Assembly (NCBI RefSeq): GCF_015751785.1
Contig: NZ_JADOTY010000001.1
Coordinates: forward strand, 1,736,001 to 1,800,000
Source: Micromonospora vinacea
GTDB lineage: Bacteria > Actinomycetota > Actinomycetes > Mycobacteriales > Micromonosporaceae
Length of the DNA stretch: 64,000 nt
Direction: 5' to 3'
The notes below the pieces were generated by a model. The model made no database searches and had not been told where the DNA came from. It saw only the letters and a list, made by a program, of their open reading frames with translations. This document shows, piece by piece, positions 63,522 through 64,000 of this stretch (the first letter of the stretch is position 1; every line of letters begins with the position of its first letter). Both the position numbers and the translations under genes were made by a program.

Positions 63522-63584
63522 ATGCAGGGCAGGGCGGGGCCGAGCCGTCCCGGCCAAGGCGAGGTGGGGCGGGCGGTGCGGGGT

Positions 63585-64000
63585 TCAGACGTGGTTGGGG
63601 GTTCGGGCCAGGCCTGCGTAGATGTCGATGAGCTGCTTGGTGACCACGTCGGGGTGGAAGATGCGCTCGTAGCGGGCGCGGGCGGCCAGTGTCAGCCCGG
63701 ACGCACCGGCGCGGGCGACCGGCAGTGCTGCCGCGAGCGCGGCGGGCTCCGGGGCGACCACCCAACCGGCCTCGCCCAGGGCGATCCCCGCCGGCATGGG
63801 TGACCCGCCGCCCCCGGCCACCGCGGAGGCGTTCTCGGCGGGCCCGGTGCCGGCGGGCTCGTGCGGGGCGTCGGCACCGACCAGGTACGGAATGCCGCCC
63901 AACGCCGTACCGAGCACCGGCCGGCCGTTCGCCAACGCCTCGATGATCACGGTGGGCAGCACGTCGTGCCACATCGCGGCGACGATCACCACAGCGCTCG
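63585..64000 (-). CDS. family 4/GT-B glycosyltransferase, C-terminal part (partial)
   Basis: C-terminal about 138 residues; the N-terminus lies beyond the right edge of the window. The donor-binding region of GT-B (family 4-like) glycosyltransferases is visible: PTVIIEALANGRPVLGTALG then GIPYLV (E-x7-E-like site, with the conserved PV.GT..GGIP). An insert of about 35 residues (GADAPHEPAGTGPAENASAV, Gly/Ala-rich) follows and is not typical. The end has LTLAARARYERIFHPDVVTK, the usual closing helix. It may act on the same polymer or lipid as the divergent operon; the acceptor is unknown. Confidence 0.85.
   Translation of the reverse strand, partial: SAVVIVAAMWHDVLPTVIIEALANGRPVLGTALGGIPYLVGADAPHEPAGTGPAENASAVAGGGGSPMPAGIALGEAGWVVAPEPAALAAALPVARAGASGLTLAARARYERIFHPDVVTKQLIDIYAGLARTPNHV

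Larger units (their letters stand above)
63237..63584. repeat. intergenic region with dispersed palindromes
   Basis: 348 bp without a gene, between the phosphotransferase gene and a convergent glycosyltransferase. It is almost filled by repeats: GCAAGATCC twice (63261-63269, 63291-63299), the inverted repeat 63287-63376 and the inverted repeat 63450-63521 (both listed separately). It may contain terminators for both genes. Confidence 0.7.

Overview
The window is high-GC DNA from a filamentous actinomycete, most likely Micromonospora or a close relative (Micromonosporaceae). The reasons are the strong G/C third-position bias, frequent GTG/TTG starts, many Sec/Tat-exported carbohydrate-active enzymes carrying ricin-type lectin domains, a Hanks-type Ser/Thr kinase, an ECF sigma module and an actinobacterial iron box. 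The genus is an inference; no rRNA gene is present. I see about 60 protein genes, three tRNAs, no CRISPR array, no intact insertion sequence and no intact prophage.

Region 1 (1-12 kb) is a surface and secretome block. A DUF916-like protein (cut by the window edge) sits behind a secreted purple-acid-phosphatase-type enzyme with a WxL-like C-terminus, followed by a HupE-type membrane protein. Next come a lipoprotein, an 845-residue Ig-like exported protein, an ECF sigma/anti-sigma-like pair and a large divergent subtilase.

Region 2 (12-24 kb) has a divergent SDR/MFS pair, a methyltransferase, and a minus-strand group of GH62 arabinofuranosidase, acyltransferase, Ser/Thr kinase and SGNH esterase. 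The GH62 and esterase genes share a palindromic operator-like box. A beta-helix surface protein and a small lipoprotein follow. The extracytoplasmic parts of the kinase and of the anti-sigma-like protein look homologous.

Region 3 (24-39 kb) holds a GNAT enzyme, tRNA-Arg and tRNA-Ser, an EcsC-like protein, two small exported proteins and a CPBP protease. It continues with a flavohaemoprotein, a helix-turn-helix/peptide-deformylase fusion divergent from an iron-box-controlled FhuF-like protein, and a GT-C membrane protein with a methyltransferase. Then come 25 perfect copies of CCCCGG, a PEBP-family protein, LtrA and tRNA-Ser.

Region 4 (39-60 kb) has a quinone oxidoreductase and SoxR, with SoxR divergent from a split transketolase that appears to be read from a MerR-type promoter as a leaderless mRNA. 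It also holds two glycosyltransferases, a second SGNH-ricin protein, a two-component system with a lipoprotein, a kinase-like phosphotransferase, thiolase, rhomboid protease, cyclophilin, CorA, an aminotransferase, a CBS protein and a NUDIX hydrolase.

Region 5 (60.7-64 kb) is a tightly overlapping cytidylyltransferase / glycerol-1-phosphate-dehydrogenase-like / CDP-alcohol phosphotransferase operon, next to a glycosyltransferase cut by the window end. It looks like a pathway for a phosphodiester-linked lipid or cell-surface polymer head group. Long imperfect palindromes with GATC-containing arms recur in intergenic gaps (36.4, 52.7, 63.3 and 63.5 kb) and look like a dispersed repeat family.
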